From: Taxillus chinensis
Taxonomy: Eukaryota; Streptophyta; Magnoliopsida; Santalales; Loranthaceae
DNA: 64,000 nucleotides
Assembly (NCBI GenBank): GCA_023512835.1
Contig: CM042091.1
Span: 168,031-232,030, forward strand
Direction: 5' to 3'
Shown here: positions 61,551 to 64,000 of the stretch, piece by piece
Position numbering within the stretch: the stretch's first letter is position 1
Layout of the letters: each line of letters begins with the position of its first letter
Made by a program: the position numbers and the translations under genes
Notes under the pieces: model-generated
What the model saw: only the letters and a program-made list of their open reading frames with translations
What the model was told of the DNA's origin: nothing
Databases searched by the model: none

Positions 61551-64000
61551 GCGCGGGGCTTAGCATCTGTATTTCGTTGGGAGCTCGGCGTTTGCTTTCC
61601 ATTCCATAAACCCCTCCGGCCGACAGATCTAGTGGTAGGTGGTCCCGAAAGCTTTCGGGAATAGGGTAGCCGAGTGTTTCCGCACAGCAATGAACCGCGA
61701 ACCCTAGACGCCCAAAAGAGATCGGGGGCTCTAGTAGTGGCACCTCAACAGTTCACGGAGACATGTACCGAATGCTCATACGGGACAGTTTACTCCCGGG
61801 GGGGTAAGATACTGGTGTTCTCGGACGATAGGGGGTGCGGACACACCTGCGCGGATTACAGGTGACGGTTACAAGAATTGCGGGGAAGTGAACAGTACCC
61901 GAAAGCATTCTGGGATGGATGTAGACCCATCGGGCAGGGAGACTCATTCCGGTCCTGGGAGTATCTATCTCACTCTCAATACGGAGCGAAGCATTATTAG
62001 AGGCAGAAAGACACCACCGGTTGTTGGGCCGAACTCCATATCCGGGTCTTTAGTAATCGATTCAAAGACATAGTCAAAAAACGGTTTCCCCATTTCATTT
62101 TGTTATACAGAAGGCTCGAAGTTTAGACCGCTCACAGTAGTGCTTCCCCAAGAAAAGAGCATGAAAGAGGCGATCAGAATGGTACTCGATTCCATGTACG
62201 CCGAGTCTGATAGTCGAGGCAGCAACTCTCTATTAAGTCAACGGATCAAAGAAGAGTGGGGCACCTCTTGCAGGTTTCTTGAATTCGACATCCGGAAGTG
62301 TAAGCAGCACTTCGACCGACATCGACTCATCCCAATCCTTAAAGAAGAGATCGACGATCCCAAGTTCTGTTACTTCATTCATAAAGTATTTTCCGCCGGA
62401 GGTGAGAAGGGCCCTGACTCCGTCCAACAAAGTGTACTCTCGGCCCAACCGTGGCACATCTACCTAAAGAAGCTCGATCAGGAGATAGGGATGCTCCGAA
62501 AGAAGTACGAAATTCCGATAGTTAAGAGAATAGGTGCTTTCGAGAAGCCAAAGCAAGAGAGCGGGCCGGCATCCTACGTATTGCCTGTATTGCCGTTTGC
62601 GTACACCCCAAACACTAGCAACCGAAGGGGGACTCTCAGACTCGCTAGTTGCCGGCTTGCCGTCACAAACACGCCATCTAGCTGCCTCCTTTGCGCCCGT
62701 AATGCCGGGTGTTCCCCGAAGGCTTTATACGGCGGTAGAGCACGCAGTAAGCAGAATTGGGCCATGAGATACCCTAAGCAGGCTGTTGAAAAGCACCGGA
62801 AAGAGCTGGGCTCGGCGAGACTTCTCCGGTCAGAGAAAGGCCAGTACCGTAGTACGCTTTCCCAACACACCTCTTCTGCCTTGGAAAGGATTTGTTACGC
62901 GCGATATGCCGACTGCTTACTACTGGGTTTCGTGGGTCCCGTAGAGCTGGCAATCCAAAAACGTATCGCCCACTTCCAACAATCCGGCCTGAACCTTGTA
63001 GGCTCTGAAGGCAGAAACACAATAGCTGCACGGAGTACGGTAGAATTCCCCGGTACGGTCATTCGTAAAGTCCCGACTAGGACTCCAATACCCTTCGTGA
63101 GAGAGCTGGAGAAGCGTCTACGGGTAAAGCACCGTATCCTTCAAACAGCTTTCCACCTACGCTCCGCCATCCAGTTTCGGCGGAAAAACCTAGGTAGTCA
63201 GAGTCGCCCGAGTCAACCGTATGGGATGCTGAGCGGAGAGAGTCTGGACGTGCCACTATCTGGAAAAACCGTCCGAAGAACACCTGAGCTGGACCGTAAA
63301 CCTCCGGAAGAGCTCCTCTCTTTTAGCAACCCATCGGACGTGCCACTTGCAGCGGGCATGAGTGTCCGGAAGTGCTTGTATAGGGGTTCGGGAGTTCAGT
63401 GGGACAGATCTCTCCGCATGGAATACAATAGAGATACAGATAGAGGCGCCTATCAAAAAGATACTCCGAAGGCTTAAGGAAAAAGGTATCATTAGCCGAA
63501 GAAGACCCTGGCCCATAGAAGTGGCAAGCTTTACGAACGTGAGCGACGGAGACATCGTGAATTGGTCCGCGGGCATAGCGATCCGGTTGCTTTCCTACTA
63601 CAGGTGCCGCGACAACATTGTCCAAGTCCGCACGATTGTCGACCACCAGATCCGCTGGTCTGCCATATTCACCCTGGCCCACAAGCACAAATCCTCGGCG
63701 CGGAATATTCTTAAGAAGTTCTCCAAAGACTCAAATCTCCGCAATAAAGATGGTAAGACCCAAGCAGAGTTCCCCAACCGCATAGAGCTTGGGAAGCTCG
63801 GACCCAATAGGAGAGTGGCACTGTGCCAGTTGCGATGCAGGCCGGATAGAGTACTGAGTGTTTCGTAAGAGTCGCTCACGAGGGTAGTTCCAGAGCTAGA
63901 CTAGGAAAGCTCTCTATTGGAAAGCTCTGCTTTTTCTACTCTAAGAGAGAGCATTGTGCCACCTAAGAGTGTATGGGACCCCGCGCCTCGTTCTCCTAGT
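61551..64000 (+). other. 5' part of nad1 intron 4 (i728), group II, carrying matR
   Basis: Starts GCGCGGGGCTTAGC directly after exon 4. matR begins about 610 nt inside. No domain V is seen between the matR stop and the window end, so the 3' half is either beyond 64000 or is the one at 2801-3330. Confidence 0.8.
62161..63868 (+). CDS. matR: matR, intron maturase (frameshifted, altered YADD motif)
   Basis: Intron-encoded reverse-transcriptase/maturase protein that helps splice mitochondrial group II introns. The start MKEAIRMVLDSMY matches the usual MatR start. An in-frame ATG also lies seven codons upstream at 62140. RT blocks: RIKEEWGTS, RFLEFDIRKC, DRHRLIPILKEEIDDPKF, EKGPDSV, KLDQEIG, KYEIPIV, then RICYARYADCLLLG, where YADD is usual, and IQKRIAHFQQSGLNL, STVEFPGTVIR, ELEKRLRVKHRI. 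The second catalytic Asp is replaced by Cys (TGC). The first frame ends at 63477. The maturase domain (IQIEAPIKKILRRLKEKG, RRRPWPIEVASFTNVSDGDI, YYRCRDN, IRWSAIFTLAHKHKSSARNI) continues one base shifted to TAA at 63868. The shift lies between about 63362 and 63430. The middle and linker regions are shorter and divergent. Confidence 0.92.

Overview
The window is a piece of a land-plant, almost certainly seed-plant, mitochondrial genome. The evidence is the mix of split respiratory genes (nad1, nad4, nad5, nad7) with group II introns at the standard seed-plant positions, matR inside nad1 intron 4, a 22-nt nad5 exon between two intron halves, ccmB, nad4L, atp6, sdh3 and atp1 sequences, tRNAs of both native mitochondrial and chloroplast type, and many C residues where conserved proteins need U (C-to-U RNA editing). 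The dense inferred editing and repeat-rich spacers would fit a gymnosperm, but that is inference. A run of exactly 500 N (45401-45900) shows the sequence is a draft scaffold.

Layout. 1-2.9 kb, minus strand: nad1 exon 5 preceded by the 3' half of its intron, then 178 bp later nad1 exon 1 and the start of its intron. 5.4-6.8 kb: first copy of a 1.4-kb repeat. 7.06-7.15 kb: isolated nad5 exon 3. 8.17-13.33 kb: complete nad7, five exons and four cis introns. 14.1-19.07 kb and 25.73-30.70 kb: two arms of a ~4.97-kb inverted repeat, each with nad4 exons 3 and 4 and the intron between them. 19.5 kb: trnQ. 33.3 kb: chloroplast-type trnI(CAU). 35.8-37.1 kb: truncated atp1, then ccmB. 38.6-38.9 kb: nad4L. 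40.2 kb: trnfM. 41.5-42.8 kb: second copy of the 1.4-kb repeat. 44.5-45.4 kb: atp6 running into the gap. 46.3-47.8 kb: trnD(GUC), then the third repeat copy. 49.5 kb: sdh3 5' fragment. 54.1-54.3 kb: degenerate piece of the large-subunit rRNA gene. 61.4-64 kb: nad1 exon 4 followed by the matR-bearing intron, cut by the window end.

The genes serve complex I (nad1, nad4, nad4L, nad5, nad7), complex II (sdh3 remnant), ATP synthase (atp1 remnant, atp6), cytochrome c maturation (ccmB), intron splicing (matR) and translation (tRNAs). nad1 and nad5, and possibly nad4, must be assembled by trans-splicing with exons that lie elsewhere.

Three themes stand out. (1) nad1 is scattered and permuted: exon 4 plus matR lies on the plus strand at the right end, exon 5 on the minus strand at the left end, immediately upstream of exon 1. 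(2) The spacers are a patchwork of 30-60-bp repeats joined end to end, one of which has replaced the stop codon of ccmB. (3) Several genes (nad1 exon 1, nad4 copy B, nad4L, atp6, matR) carry 1-2-nt frameshifts, several in homopolymers. This points either to consensus errors or to real decay, and must be settled before any biological reading.
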